From contig OZ020244.1 in the NCBI GenBank assembly GCA_963971285.1, positions 5,456,001 to 5,520,000 of the forward strand: a stretch of DNA of 64,000 bases. The letters run 5' to 3'. A program made the position numbers and the translations under genes. Below the pieces are notes generated by a model, which was given only the letters and a program-made list of their open reading frames with translations, made no database searches and had not been told where the DNA came from. This document shows, one piece after another, positions 12,501 to 27,500 of this stretch. This DNA is from Astropecten irregularis (taxonomy: Eukaryota > Echinodermata > Asteroidea > Paxillosida > Astropectinidae). Position 1 is the stretch's first letter. Each line of letters opens with the position of its first letter.

Positions 12501-15500
12501 AGGGTTGGACTATTTTTGAGGACTCTTCGCATCTTGTTTGCAAGACTGATGTTTTTATAAAGTTTTTTCCCCGGTTTTGGGGATAGTTGACTGACTTGGG
12601 GTCAAAGAAAAGGTGCTTGATGAAGCAAACGCGCAACAATAACACTGGCCAACAGTTGCTACCCTCGTCACGGGTAACCCTCTCTGCTATGCTCCTTTGT
12701 CTTTGCATGAATATAAAGAACTTCACTAAAAAGGCTGAAAAACAAGCACAAACAAATGAAAATCCTAACCTATATTTTTTGGCCCAAATAATTCAAACTC
12801 AGTCCACTCCAAAGCGAAAATACAGTTATTTACGCAGGGGAATCCCCAAGCATTTACACGCACGCGCGTTGACTATGGTTAACAGGGCCGCCGTATGCTT
12901 TATTTCGGAAAAATCAAATTTATGGTAATTTTAATGGATTTAAAAGGAAACTAATAGTTGAAAACGACATGTCAGACAGTGCAAAAGTTGTGTCCGTCAA
13001 TATTTTCTGCCTACAGTTCACTTTAGCGACATTTAAAGGACAAAATTGCAACGGCATGACGCCATCTTGGATTTCGCTATATATAGTGCATAAAGTATTT
13101 TATTTGCTTATAAAATCGCCTTTAAGACAAAGTGTAGTGGTCACTGGCCATGAATCTGCAAAAACAATTGAACAAAATTGAACCCTTTTCGAAATACAGG
13201 CCAATCTTGGAAGAGGGGCGGCCATTTTGTTTATGTAGTTTTAGCACGGTATCCATTGTAATGCATGCATGGATCGATATGCATCGCAGTTCCTTTTTGA
13301 ATATTACAAGTCTTCAAAGTAAGCAAGGAGCAATCGTTGAATACTTCAAGATTGTTGAGTTCACAGCCAGGGGTTGTTCGGGGTGGCCATGGCTATGCGA
13401 CAATTTATTTCGGGGGGGGGGGGGGGGGGGTGGAACAAGAAGGCTAACAAGAATTGGTCCAGCCAGTGGACTCTACTAGCTAGGGTTAGGTTCGCTAGGG
13501 TTAGGGCAACTAGGGTTAGGGCAACTAGGGTTGGACTATTTTTGAGGACTCTTCGCATCTTGTTTGCAAGACTGATGTTTTTATAAAGTTTTTTCTCCGG
13601 TTTTAGGGATAGTTGACTGACTTGGGGTCAAAGAAAAGGTGCTTGATGAAGCAAACGCGCAACAATAACACTGGCCAACAGTTGCTACCCTCGTCACGGG
13701 AAACCCTCTCTGCTATGCTCCTTTGTCTTTGCATGAATATAAAGAACTTCACTAAAAAGGCTGAAAAACAAGCACAAACAAATGAAAATCCTAACCTATA
13801 TTTTTTGGCCCAAAATAATTCAAACTCAGTCCACTCCAAAGCGAAAATACAGTTATTTACGCAGGGGAATCCCCAAGCATTTACACGCACGCGCGTTAAC
13901 AGGGCCGCCGTATGCTTTATTTCGGAAAAATCAAATTTATGGTAATTTTAATGGATTTAAAAGGAAACTAATAGTTGAAAACGACATGTCAGACAGTGCA
14001 AAAGTTGTGTCCGTCAATATTTTCTGCCTACAGTTCACTTTAGCGACATTTAAAGGACAAAATTGCAACGGCATGACGCCATCTTTGATTTCGCTATATA
14101 TAGTGCATAAAGTATTTTATTTCCTTATAAAATCGCCTTTAAGACTAAGTGTAGTGGTCACTGGCCATGAATCTGCAAAAACAATTGAACAAAATTGAAC
14201 CCTTTTCGAAATACAGGCCAATCTTGGAAGAGGGGCGGCCATTTTGTTTATGTAGTTTTAGCACGGTATCCATTGTAATGCATGCATGGATCGATATGCA
14301 TCGCAGTTCCTTTTTGAATATTACAATTCTTCAAAGTAAGCAAGGAGCAATCGTTGAATACTTCAAAATTGTTGAGTTCACAGCCAGGGGTTGTGAGGGG
14401 TGGCCATGGCTATGCGACAATTTATTTCGGGGGGGGGGGGGGTTGGAATAAGAAGGCTGACAAGAATTGGTCCAGCCACTGGACTCTACTAGCTAGGGTT
14501 AGGCTCGCTAGGGTTAGGTTCGCTAGAGTTAGGGCAAGTAGGGTTAGGGCAACTAGGGTTGGACTATTTTTGAGGACTCTTCGCATCTTGTTTGCAAGAC
14601 TGATGTTTTTATAAAGTTTTTTCCCCGGTTTTGGGGATAGTTGACTGACTTGGGGTCAAAGAAAAGGTGCTTGATGAAGCAAACGCGCAACAATAACACT
14701 GGCCAACAGTTGCTACCCTCGTCACGGGTAGCCCTCTCTGCTATGCTCCTTTGTCTTTGCATGAATATAAAGAACTTCACTAAAAAGGCTGAAAAACAAG
14801 CACAAACAAATGAAAATCCTAACCTATATTTTTTGGCCCAAATAATTCAAACTCAGTCCACTCCAAAGCGAAAATACAGTTATTTACGGAGGGGAATCCC
14901 CAAGCATTTACACGCACGCGCGTTGACTATGGTTAACATGGCCGCCGTATGCTTTATTTCGAAAAAAATCAAATTTATGGTAATTTTAATGGATTTAAAA
15001 GGAAACTAATAGTTGAAAACGACATGTCAGACAGTGCAAAAGTTGTGTCCGTCAATATCTTCTGCCTACAGTTCACTTTAGCGACATTTAAAGGACAAAA
15101 TTGCAACGGCATGACGCCATCTTTGATTTCGCTATAATAGTGCATCAAGCATTTTATTTCCTTATAAAACCGCCTTTAAGACAAAGGGAAGTGGTCACTG
15201 GCCATGAATCTGCAAAAACAATTGAACAAAATTGAACCCTTTTCGAAATACAGGCCAATCTTGGAAGAGGGGCGGCCATTTTGTTTATGTAGTTTTAGCA
15301 CGGTATCCATTGTAATGCATGCATGGATCGATATGCATCGCAGTTCTTTTTTGAATATTACAATTCTTCAAAGTAAGCAAGGAGCAATCGTTGAATACTT
15401 CAAAATTGTTGAGTTCACAGCCAGGGGTTGTGAGGGGTGGCCATGGCTATGCGACAATTTATTTCGGGGGGGGGGGGGTTGGAATAAGAAGGCTAACAAG

Positions 15501-18500
15501 AATTGGTCCAGCCACTGGACTCTACTAGCTAGGGTTAGGCTCGCTAGGGTTAGGTTCGCTAGGGTTAGGGCAAGTAGGGTTAGGGCAACTAGGGTTGGAC
15601 TATTTTTGAGGACTCTTCGCATCTTGTTTGCAAGACTGATGTTTTTATAAAGTTTTTTCCCCGGTTTTGGGGATAGTTGACTGACTTGGGGTCAAAGAAA
15701 AGGTGCTTGATGAAGCAAACGCGCAACAATAACACTGGCCAACAGTTGCTACCCTCGTCACGGGTAACCCTCTCTGCTATGCTCCTTTGTCTTTGCATGA
15801 ATATAAAGAACTTCACTAAAAAGGCTGAAAAACAAGCACAAACAAATGAAAATCCTAACCTATATTTTTTGGCCCAAATAATTCAAACTCAGTCCACTCC
15901 AAAGCGAAAATACAGTTATTTACGCAGGGGAATCCCCAAGCATTTACACGCACGCGCGTTGACTATGGTAAACATGGCCGCCGTATGCTTTATTTAGGAA
16001 AAATCAAATTTATGGTAATTTTAATGGATTTAAAAGGAAACTAATAGTTGAAAACGACATGTCAGACAGTGCAAAAGTTGTGTCCGTCAATATTTTCTGC
16101 CTACAGTTCACTTTAGCGACATTTAAAGGACAAAATTGCAACGGCATGACGCCATCTTGGATTTCGCTGTATATAGTGCATAAAGTATTTTATTTCCTTA
16201 TAAAATCGCCTTTAAGAAAAAGTGTAGTGGTCACTGGCCATGAATCTGCAAAAACAATTGAACAAAATTGAACCCTTTTCGAAATACAGGCCAATCTTGG
16301 AAGAGGGGCGGCCATTTTGTTTATGTAGTTTTAGCACGGTATCCATTGTAATGCATGCATGGATCGATATGCATCGCAGTTCCTTTTTGAATATTACAAG
16401 TCTTCAAAGTAAGCAAGGAGCAATCGTTGAATACTTCAAGATTGTTGAGTTCACAGCCAGGGGTTGTTGGGGGTGGCCATGGCTATGCGACAATTTATTT
16501 CGGGGGGGGGGGTGGAACAAGAAGGCTAACAAGAATTGGTCCAGTCAGTGGACTCTACTAGCTAGGGTTAGGCTCGCTAGGGTTAGGGCAACTAGGGTTA
16601 GGGCAACTAGGGTTGGACTATTTTTGAGGACTCTTCGCATCTTGTTTGCAAGACTGATGTTTTGATAAAGTTTTTTCCCCGGTTTGGGGGATAGTTGACT
16701 GACTTGGGGTCAAAGAAAAGGTGCTTGATGAAGCAAACGCGCAACAATAACACTGGCCAACAGTTGCTACCCTCGTCACGGGTAACCCTCTCTGCTATGC
16801 TCCTTTGTCTTTGCATGAATATAAAGAACTTCACTAAAAAGGCTGAAAAACAAGCACAAACAAATGAAAATCCTAACCTATATTTTTTGGCCCAAATAAT
16901 TCAAACTCAGTCCACTCCAAAGCGAAAATACAGTTATTTACGGAGGGGAATCCCCAAGCATTTACACGCACGCGCGTTGACTATGGTTAACATGGCCGCC
17001 GTATGCTTTATTTCGGAAAAATCAAATTTATGGTAATTTTAATGGATTTAAAAGGAAACTAATAGTTGAAAACGACATGTCAGACAGTGCAAAAGTTGTG
17101 TCCGTCAATATTTTCTGCCTACAGTTCACTTTAGCGACATTTAAAGGACAAAATTGCAACGGCATGACGCCATCTTGGATTTCGCTATATATAGTGCATC
17201 AAGCATTTTATTTCCTTATAAAACCGCCTTTAAGACAAAGGGAAGTGGTCACTGGCCATGAATCTGCAAAAACAATTGAACAAAATTGAACCCTTTTCGA
17301 AATACAGGCCAATCTTGGAAGAGGGGCGGCCATTTTGTTTATGTAGTTTTAGCACGGTATCCATTGTAATGCATGCATGGATCGATATGCATCGCAGTTC
17401 TTTTTTGAATATTACAATTCTTCAAAGTAAGCAAGGAGCAATCGTTGAATACTTCAAAATTGTTGAGTTCACAGCCAGGGGTTGTGAGGGGTGGCCATGG
17501 CTATGCGACAATTTATTTCGGGGGGGGGGGGGTTGGAATAAGAAGGCTTACAAGAATTGGTCCAGCCACTGGACTCTACTAGCTAGGGTTAGGCTCGCTA
17601 GGGTTAGGTTCGCTAGAGTTAGGGCAAGTAGGGTTAGGGCAACTAGGGATGGACTATTTTTGAGGACTCTTCGCATCTTGTTTGCAAGACTGATGTTTTT
17701 ATAAAGTTTTTTCCCCGGTTTTGGGGATAGTTGACTGACTTGGGGTCAAAGAAAAGGTGCTTGATGAAGCAAACGCGCAACAATAACACTGGCCAACAGT
17801 TGCTACCCTCGTCACGGGTAACCCTCTCTGCTATGCTCCTTTGTCTTTGCGTGAATATAAAGAACTTCACTAAAAAGGCTGAAAAACAAGCACAAACAAA
17901 TGAAAATCCTAACCTATATTTTTTGGCCCAAATAATTCAAACTCAGTCCACTCCAAAGCGAAAATACAGTTATTTACGCAGGGGAATCCCCAAGCATTTA
18001 CACGCACGCGCGTTGACTATGGTAAACATGGCCGCCGTATGCTTTATTTAGGAAAAATCAAATTTATGGTAATTTTAATGGATTTAAAAGGAAACTAATA
18101 GTTGAAAACGACATGTCAGACAGTGCAAAAGTTGTGTCCGTCAATATTTTCTGCCTACAGTTCACTTTAGCGACATTTAAAGGACAAAATTGCAACGGCA
18201 TGACGCCATCTTGGATTTCGCTGTATATAGTGCATAAAGTATTTTATTTCCTTATAAAATCGCCTTTAAGAAAAAGTGTAGTGGTCACTGGCCATGAATC
18301 TGCAAAAACAATTGAACAAAATTGAACCCTTTTCGAAATACAGGCCAATCTTGGAAGAGGGGCGGCCATTTTGTTTATGTAGTTTTAGCACGGTATCCAT
18401 TGTAATGCATGCATGGATCGATATGCATCGCAGTTCCTTTTTGAATATTACAAGTCTTCAAAGTAAGCAAGGAGCAATCGTTGAATACTTCAAGATTGTT

Positions 18501-21500
18501 GAGTTCACAGCCAGGGGTTGTTGGGGGTGGCCATGGCTATGCGACAATTTATTTCGGGGGGGGGGGGGGGGTGGAACAAGAAGGCTAACAAGAATTGGTC
18601 CAGTCAGTTGACTCTACTAGCTAGGGTTAGGCTCGCTAGGGTTAGGGCAACTAGGGTTAGGGCAACTAGGGTTGGACTATTTTTGAGGACTCTTCGCATC
18701 TTGTTTGCAAGACTGATGTTTTGATAAAGTTTTTTCCCCGGTTTGGGGGATAGTTGACTGACTTGGGGTCAAAGAAAAGGTGCTTGATGAAGCAAACGCG
18801 CAACAATAACACTGGCCAACAGTTGCTACCCTCGTCACGGGTAACCCTCTCTGCTATGCTCCTTTGTCTTTGCATGAATATAAAGAACTTCACTAAAAAG
18901 GCTGAAAAACAAGCACAAACAAATAAAAATCCTAACCTATATTTTTTGGCCCAAATAATTCAAACTCAGTCCACTCCAAAGCGAAAATACAGTTATTTAC
19001 GGAGGGGAATCCCCAAGCATTTACACGCACGCGCGTTGACTATGGTTAACATGGCCGCCGTATGCTTTATTTCGGAAAAATCAAATTTATGGTAATTTTA
19101 ATGGATTTAAAAGGAAACTAATAGTTGAAAACGACATGTCAGACAGTGCAAAAGTTGTGTCCGTCAATATTTTCTGCCTACAGTTCACTTTAGCGACATT
19201 TAAAGGACAAAATTGCAACGGCATGACGCCATCTTTGATTTCGCTATATATAGTGCATCTAGCATTTTATTTCCTTATAAAACCGCCTTTAAGACAAAGG
19301 GAAGTGGTCACTGGCCATGAATCTGCAAAAACAATTGAACAAAATTGAACCCTTTTCGAAATACAGGCCAATCTTGGAAGAGGGGCGGCCATTTTGTTTA
19401 TGTAGTTTTAGCACGGTATCCATTGTAATGCATGCATGGATCGATATGCATCGCAGTTCTTTTTTGAATATTACAATTCTTCAAAGTAAGCAAGGAGCAA
19501 TCGTTGAATACTTCAAAATTGTTGAGTTCACAGCCAGGGGTTGTGAGGGGTGGCCATGGCTATGCGACAATTTATTTCGGGGGGGGGGGGGGTTGGAATA
19601 AGAAGGCTAACAAGAATTGGTCCAGCCACTGGACTCTACTAGCTAGGGTTACGCTCGCTAGGGTTAGGTTCGCTAGAGTTAGGGCAAGTAGGGTTAGGGC
19701 AACTAGGGTTGGACTATTTTTGAGGACTCTTCGCATCTTGTTTGCAAGACTGATGTTTTTATAAAGTTTTTTCCCCGGTTTTGGGGATAGTTGACTGACT
19801 TGGGGTCAAAGAAAAGGTGCTTGATGAAGCAAACGCGCAACAATAACACTGGCCAACAGTTGCTACCCTCGTCACGGGTAACCCTCTCTGCTATGCTCCT
19901 TTGTCTTTGCATGAATATAAAGAACTTCACTAAAAAGGCTGAAAAACAAGCACAAACAAATGAAAATCCTAACCTATATTTTTTGGCCCAAATAATTCAA
20001 ACTCAGTCCACTCCAAAGCGAAAATACAGTTATTTACGCAGGGGAATCCCCAAGCATTTACACGCACGCGCGTTGACTATGGTAAACATGGCCGCCGTAT
20101 GCTTTATTTAGGAAAAATCAAATTTATGGTAATTTTAATGGATTTAAAAGGAAACTAATAGTTGAAAACGACATGTCAGACAGTGCAAAAGTTGTGTCCG
20201 TCAATATTTTCTGCCTACAGTTCACTTTAGCGACATTTAAAGGACAAAATTGCAACGGCATGACGCCATCTTGGATTTCGCTGTATATAGTGCATAAAGT
20301 ATTTTATTTCCTTATAAAATCGCCTTTAAGAAAAAGTGTAGTGGTCACTGGCCATGAATCTGCAAAAACAATTGAACAAAATTGAACCCTTTTCGAAATA
20401 CAGGCCAATCTTGGAAGAGGGGCGGCCATTTTGTTTATGTAGTTTTAGCACGGTATCCATTGTAATGCATGCATGGATCGATATGCATCGCAGTTCCTTT
20501 TTGAATATTACAAGTCTTCAAAGTAAGCAAGGAGCAATCGTTAAATACTTCAAGATTGTTGAGTTCACAGCCAGGGGTTGTTGGGGGTGGCCATGGCTAT
20601 GCGACAATTTATTTCGGGGGGGGGGGGTGGAACAAGAAGGCTAACAAGAATTGGTCCAGCCAGTGGACTCTACTAGCTAGGGTTAGGCTCGCTAGGGTTA
20701 GGGCAACTAGGGTTAGGGCAACTAGGGTTGGACTATTTTTGAGGACTCTTCGCATCTTGTTTGCAAGACTGATGTTTTGATAAAGTTTTTTCCCCGGTTT
20801 GGGGGATAGTTGACTGACTTGGGGTCAAAGAAAAGGTGCTTGATGAAGCAAACGCGCAACAATAACACTGGCCAACAGTTGCTACCCTCGTCACGGGTAA
20901 CCCTCTCTGCTATGCTCCTTTGTCTTTGCATGAATATAAAGAACTTCACTAAAAAGGCTGAAAAACAAGCACAAACAAATGAAAATCCTAACCTATATTT
21001 TTTGGCCGAAATAATTCAAACTCAGTCCACTCCAAAGCGAAAATACAGTTATTTACGGAGGGGAATCCCCAAGCATTTACACGCACGCGCGTTGACTATG
21101 GTTAACATGGCCGCCGTATGCTTTATTTCGGAAAAATCAAATTTATGGTAATTTTAATGGATTTAAAAGGAAACTAATAGTTGAAAACGACATGTCAGAC
21201 AGTGCAAAAGTTGTGTCCGTCAATTTTTTCTGCCTACAGTTCACTTTAGCGACATTTAAAGGACAAAATTGCAACGGCATGACGCCATCTTGGATTTCGC
21301 TATATATAGTGCATAAAGTATTTTATTTCCTTAAAAAATCGCCTTTAAGACAAAGTGTAGTGGTCACTGGCCATGAATCTGCAAAAACAATTGAACAAAA
21401 TTGAACCCTTTTCGAAATACAGGCCAATCTTGGAAGAGGGGCGGCCATTTTGTTTACGTAGTTTTAGCACGGTATCCATTGTAATGCATGCATGGATCGA

Positions 21501-24500
21501 TATGCATCGCAGTTCCTTTTTGAATATTACAAGTCTTCAAAGTATTGAGCAATCGTTGAATACTTCAAGATTGTTGAGTTCACAGCCAGGGGTTGTGAGG
21601 GGTGGCCATGGCTATGCGACAATTAATTTCGGGGGGGGGGGGGGTGGAACAAGAAGGCTAACAAGAATTGGTCCAGCCAGTGGACTCTTCTAGCTAGGGT
21701 TAGGCTCGCTAGGGTTAGGTTCGCTAGAGTTAGGGCAAGTAGGGTTAGGGCAACTAGGGTTGGACTATTTTTGAGGACTCTTCGCATCTTGTTTGCAAGA
21801 CTGATGTTTTTATAAAGTTTTCTTCCCCGGTTTTGGGGATAGTTGACTGACTTGGGGTCAAAGAAAAGGTGCTTGATGAAGCAAACGCGCAACAATAACA
21901 CTGGCCAACAGTTGCTACCCTCGTCACGGGTAACCCTCTCTGCTATGCTCCTTTGTCTTTGCATGAATATAAAGAACTTCACTAAAAAGGCTGAAAAACA
22001 AGCACAAACAAATGAAAATCCTAACCTATATTTTTTGGCCCAAATAATTCAAACTCAGTCCACTCCAAAGCGAAAATACAGTTATTTACGCAGGGGAATC
22101 CCCAAGCATTTACACGCACGCGCGTTGACTATGGTTAACATGGCCGCCGTATGCTTTATTTCGGAAAAATCAAATTTATGGTAATTTTAATGGATTTAAA
22201 AGGAAACTAATAGTTGAAAACGACATGTCAGACAGTGCAAAAGTTGTGTCCGTCAATTTTTTCTGCCTACAGTTCACTTTAGCGACATTTAAAGGACAAA
22301 ATTGCAACGGCATGACGCCATCTTGGATTTCGCTATATATAGTGCATAAAGTATTTTATTTCCTTATAAAACCGCCTTTAAGACAAAGTGTAGTGGTCAC
22401 TGGCCATGAATCTGCAAAAACAATTGAACAAAATTGAACCCTTTTCGAAATACAGGCCAATCTTGGAAGAGGGGCGGCCATTTTGTTTATGTAGTTTTAG
22501 CACGGTATCCATTGTAATGCATGCATGGATCGATATGCATCGCAGTTCCTTTTTGAATATTACAAGTCTTCAAAGTAAGCAAGGAGCAATCGTTGAATAC
22601 TTCAAGATTGTTGAGTTCACAGCCAGGGGTTGTTGGGGGTGGCCATGGCTATGCGACAATTTATTTTTGGGGGGGGGGGGATGGAACAAGAAGGCTAACA
22701 AGAATTGGTCCAGCCAGTGGACTCTACTAGCTAGGGTTAGGTTCGCTAGGGTTAGGGCAACTAGGGTTAGGGCAACTAGGGTTGGACTATTTTTGAGGAC
22801 TCTTCGCATCTTGTTTGCAAGACTGATGTTTTTATAAAGTTTTTTCCCCGGTTTTGGGGATAGTTGACTGACTTGGGGTCAAAGAAAAGGTGCTTGATGA
22901 AGCAAACGCGCAACAATAACACTGGCCAACAGTTGCTACCCTCGTCACGGGTAACCCTCTCTGCTATGCGCCTTTGTCTTTGCATGAATATAAAGAACTT
23001 CACTAAAAAGGCTGAAAAACAAGCACAAACAAATGAAAATCCTAACCTATATTTTGTTGCCCAAATAATTCAAACTCAGTCCACTCCAAAGCGAAAATAC
23101 AGTTATTTACGGAGGGGAATCCCCAAGCATTCAAGATTGTTGAGTTCACAGCCAGGGGTTGTGAGGGGTGGCCATGGCTATGCGACAATTTATTTCGGGG
23201 GGGGGGGGGTGGAACAAGAAGGCTAACAAGAATTGGTCCGGCCACTGGACTCTACTAGCTAGGGTTAGGCTCGCCAGGGTTAGGTTAGCTAGGGTTAGGG
23301 CAACTAGGGTTAGAGCAACTAGGGTTGGACTATTTTTGAAGACTCTTCGCATCTTGTTTGCAAGACTGATGTTTTTATAAAGTTTTTTCTCCGGTTTTGG
23401 GGATAGTTGACTGACTTGGGGTCAAAGAAAAGGTGCTTGATGAAGCAAACGCGCAACAATAACACTGGCCAACAGTTGCTACCCTCGTCACGGGTAACCC
23501 TCTCTGCTATGCTCCTTTGTCTTTGCATGAATATAAAGAACTTCACTAAAAAGGCTGAAAAACAAGCACAAACAAATGAAAATCCTAACCTATATTTTTT
23601 GGCCCAAATAATTCAAACTCAGTCCACTCCAAAGCGAAAATACAGTTATTTACGCAGGGGAATCCCCAAGCATTTACACGCACGCGCGTTGACTATGGTT
23701 AACATGGCCGCCGTATGCTTTATTTCGGGAAAATCAAATTTATGGTAATTTTAATGGATTTAAAAGGAAACTAATAGTTGAAAACGACATGTCAGACAGT
23801 GCAAAAGTTGTGTCCGTCAATATTTTCTGCCTACAGTTCACTTTAGCGACATTTAAAGGACAAAATTGCAACGGCATGACGCCATCTTGGATTTCGCTAT
23901 ATATAGTGCATAAAGTATTTTATTTCCTTATAAAACCGCCTTTAAGACAAAGTGTAGTGGTCACTGGCCATGAATCTGCAAAAACAATTGAACAAAATTG
24001 AACCCTTTTCGAAATACAGGCCAATCTTGGAAGAGGGGCGGCCATTTTGTTTATGTAGTTTTAGCACGGTATCCATTGTAATGCATGCATGGATCGATAT
24101 GCATCGCAGTTCCTTTTTGAATATTACAAGTCTTCAAAGTAAGCAAGGAGCAATCGTTGAATACTTCAAGATTGTTGAGTTCACAGCCAGGGGTTGTTGG
24201 GGGTGGCCATGGCTATGCGACAATTTATTTCGGGGGGGGGGGATGGAACAAGAAGGCTAACAAGAATTGGTCCAGCCAGTGGACTCTACTAGCTAGGGTT
24301 AGGTTCGCTAGGGTTAGGGCAACTAGGGTTAGGGCAACTAGGGTTGGACTATTTTTGAGGACTCTTCGCATCTTGTTTGCAAGACTGATGTTTTTATAAA
24401 GTTTTTTCCCCGGTTTTGGGGATAGTTGACTGACTTGGGGTCAAAGAAAAGGTGCTTGATGAAGCAAACGCGCAACAATAACACTGGCCAACAGTTGCTA

Positions 24501-27500
24501 CCCTCGTCACGGGTAACCCTCTCTGCTATGCGCCTTTGTCTTTGCATGAATATAAAGAACTTCACTAAAAAGGCTGAAAAACAAGCACAAACAAATGAAA
24601 ATCCTAACCTATATTTTGTTGCCCAAATAATTCAAACTCAGTCCACTCCAAAGCGAAAATACAGTTATTTACGGAGGGGAATCCCCAAGCATTCAAGATT
24701 GTTGAGTTCACAGCCAGGGGTTGTGAGGGGTGGCCATGGCTATGCGACAATTTATTTCGGGGGGGGGGGGGTGGAACAAGAAGGCTAACAAGAATTGGTC
24801 CGGCCACTGGACTCTACTAGCTAGGGTTAGGCTCGCTAGGGTTAGGTTCGCTAGAGTTAGGGCAAGTAGGGTTAGGGCAACTAGGGTTGGACTATTTTTG
24901 AGGACTCTTCGCATCTTGTTTGCAAGACTGATGTTTTTATAAAGTTTTTTTCCCCGGTTTTGGGGATAGTTGACTGACTTGGGGTCAAAGAAAAGGTGCT
25001 TGATGAAGCAAACGCGCAACAATAACAGGGGCCAACAGTTGCTACCCTCGTCACGGGTAACCCTCTCTGCTATGCTCCTTTGTCTTTGCATGAATATAAA
25101 GAACTTCACTAAAAAGGCTGAAAAACAAGCACAAACAAATGAAAATCCTAACCTATATTTTTTGGCCCAAATAATTCAAACTCAGTCCACTCCAAAGCGA
25201 AAATACAGTTATTTACGCAGGGGAATCCCCAAGCATTTACACGCACGCGCGTTGACTATGGTAAACATGGCCGCCGTATGCTTTATTTCGGAAAAATCAA
25301 ATTTATGGTAATTTTAATGGATTTAAAAGGAAACTAATAGTTGAAAACGACATGTCAGACAGTGCAAAAGTTGTGTCCGTCAATATTTTCTGCCTACAGT
25401 TCACTTTAGCGACATTTAAAGGACAAAATTGCAACGACATGACGCCATCTTGGATTTCGCTAGATATAGTGCATAAAGTATTTTATTTCCTTATAAAACC
25501 GCCTTTAAGACAAAGGGAAGTGGTCACTGACCATGAATCTGCAAAAACAATTGAACAAAATTGAACCCTTTTCGAAATACAGGCCAATCTTGGAAGAGGG
25601 GCGGCCATTTTGTTTATGTAGTTTTAGCACGGTATCCATTGTAATGCATGCATGGATCGATATGCATCGCAGTTCCTTTTTGAATATTACAATGCTTCAA
25701 AGTAAGCAAGGAGCAATCGTTGAATACTTCAAGATTGTTGTTTTCACAGCCAGGGGTTGTTGGGGGTGGGCATGGCTATGCGACAATTTATTTCGAGGGG
25801 GGGGGGGGGATGGAACAAGAAGGCTAAAAAGGAATTGGTCCAGCCAGTGGACTCTACTAGCTAGGGTTAGGCTCGCCAGGGTTAGGTTCGCTAGGGTTAG
25901 GGCAACTAGGGTTAGAGCAACTAGGGTTGGACTATTTTTGAGGACTCTTCGCATCTTGTTTGCAAGACTGATGTTTTTATAAAGTTTTTTCTCCGGTTTT
26001 GGGGATAGTTGACTGACTTGGGGTCAAAGAAAAGGTGCTTGATGAAGCAAACGCGCAACAATAACACTGGCCAACAGTTGCTACCCTCGTCACGGGAAAC
26101 CCTCTCTGCTATGCTCCTTTATCTTTGCATGAATATAAAGAACTTCACTAAAAAGGCTGAAAAACAAGCACAAACAAATGAAAATCCTAACCTATATTTT
26201 TTGGCCCAAAATAATTCAAACTCAGTCCACTCCCAAGCGAAAATACAGTTATTTAAGCAAGGGAATCCCCAAGCATTTACACGCACGCGCGTTGACTATG
26301 GTAAACATGGCCGCCGTATGCTTTATTTCGGAAAAATCAAATTTATGGTAATTTTAATGGATTTAAAAGGAAACTAATAGTTGAAAACGACATGTCAGAC
26401 AGTGCAAAAGTTGTGTCCGTCAATATTTTCTGCCTACAGTTCACTTTAGCGACATTTAAAGGACAAAATTGCAACGGCATGACGCCATCTTGGATTTCGC
26501 TATAATAGTGCATAAAGTATTTTATTTCCTTATAAAACCGCCTTTAAGACAAAGGGAAGTGGTCACTGGCCATGAATCTGCAAAAACAATTGAACAAAAT
26601 TGAACCCTTTTCGAAATACAGGCCAATCTTGGAAAAGGGGCGGCCATTTTGTTTATGTAGTTTTAGCACGGTATCCATTGTAATGCATGCATGGATCGAT
26701 ATGCTTCGCAGTTCCTTTTTGAATATTACAAGTCTTCAAAGTAAGCATGGAGCAATCGTTGAATACTTCAAGATTGTTGAGTTCACAGCCAGGGGTTGTG
26801 AGGGGTGGCCATGGCTATGCGACAATTTATTTCGGGGGGGGGGGGGGGGTGGAACAAGAAGGCTAACAAGAATTGGTCCAGCCAGTGGACTCTACTAGCT
26901 AGGGTTAGGCTCGCTAGGGTTAGGTTCGCTAGGGTTAGGGCAAGTAGGGTTAGGGCAACTAGGGTTGGACTATTTTTTAGGACTCTTCGCATCTTGTTTG
27001 CAAGACTGATGTTTTTATAAAGTTTTTTCCCCGGTTTTGGGGATAGTTGACTGACTTGGGGTCAAAGAAAAGGTGCTTGATGAAGCAAACGCGCAACAAT
27101 AACACTGGCCAACAGTTGCTACCCTCGTCACGGGTAACCCTCTCTGCTATGCTCCTTTGTCTTTGCATGAATATAAAGAACTTCACTAAAAAGGCTGAAA
27201 AACAAGCACAAACAAATGAAAATCCTAACCTATATTTTTTGGCCCAAATAATTCAAACTCAGTCCACTCCAAAGCGAAAATACAGTTATTTACGGAGGGG
27301 AATCCCCAAGCATTTACACGCACGCGCGTTGACTATGGTTAACATGGCCGCCGTATGCTTTATTTCGGAAAAATCAAATTTATGGTAATTTTAATGGATT
27401 TAAAAGGAAACAAATAGTTGAAAACGACATGTCAGACAGTGCAAAAGTTGTGTCCGTCAATATTTTCTGCCTACAGTTCACTTTAGCGACATTTAAAGGA

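Larger units (their letters stand above)
22380..25000 (+). repeat. Higher-order repeat: 1,562-bp block (full + truncated unit), two copies
   Basis: The pair of a full unit (with GGATGGAACAAG and a TATGCGCC variant) and a ~543-bp unit recurs with a 1,562-bp offset (22,864 to 24,426). Both copies share the rare TATTTTGTTGCCC variant. Edges are approximate. Confidence 0.75.
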
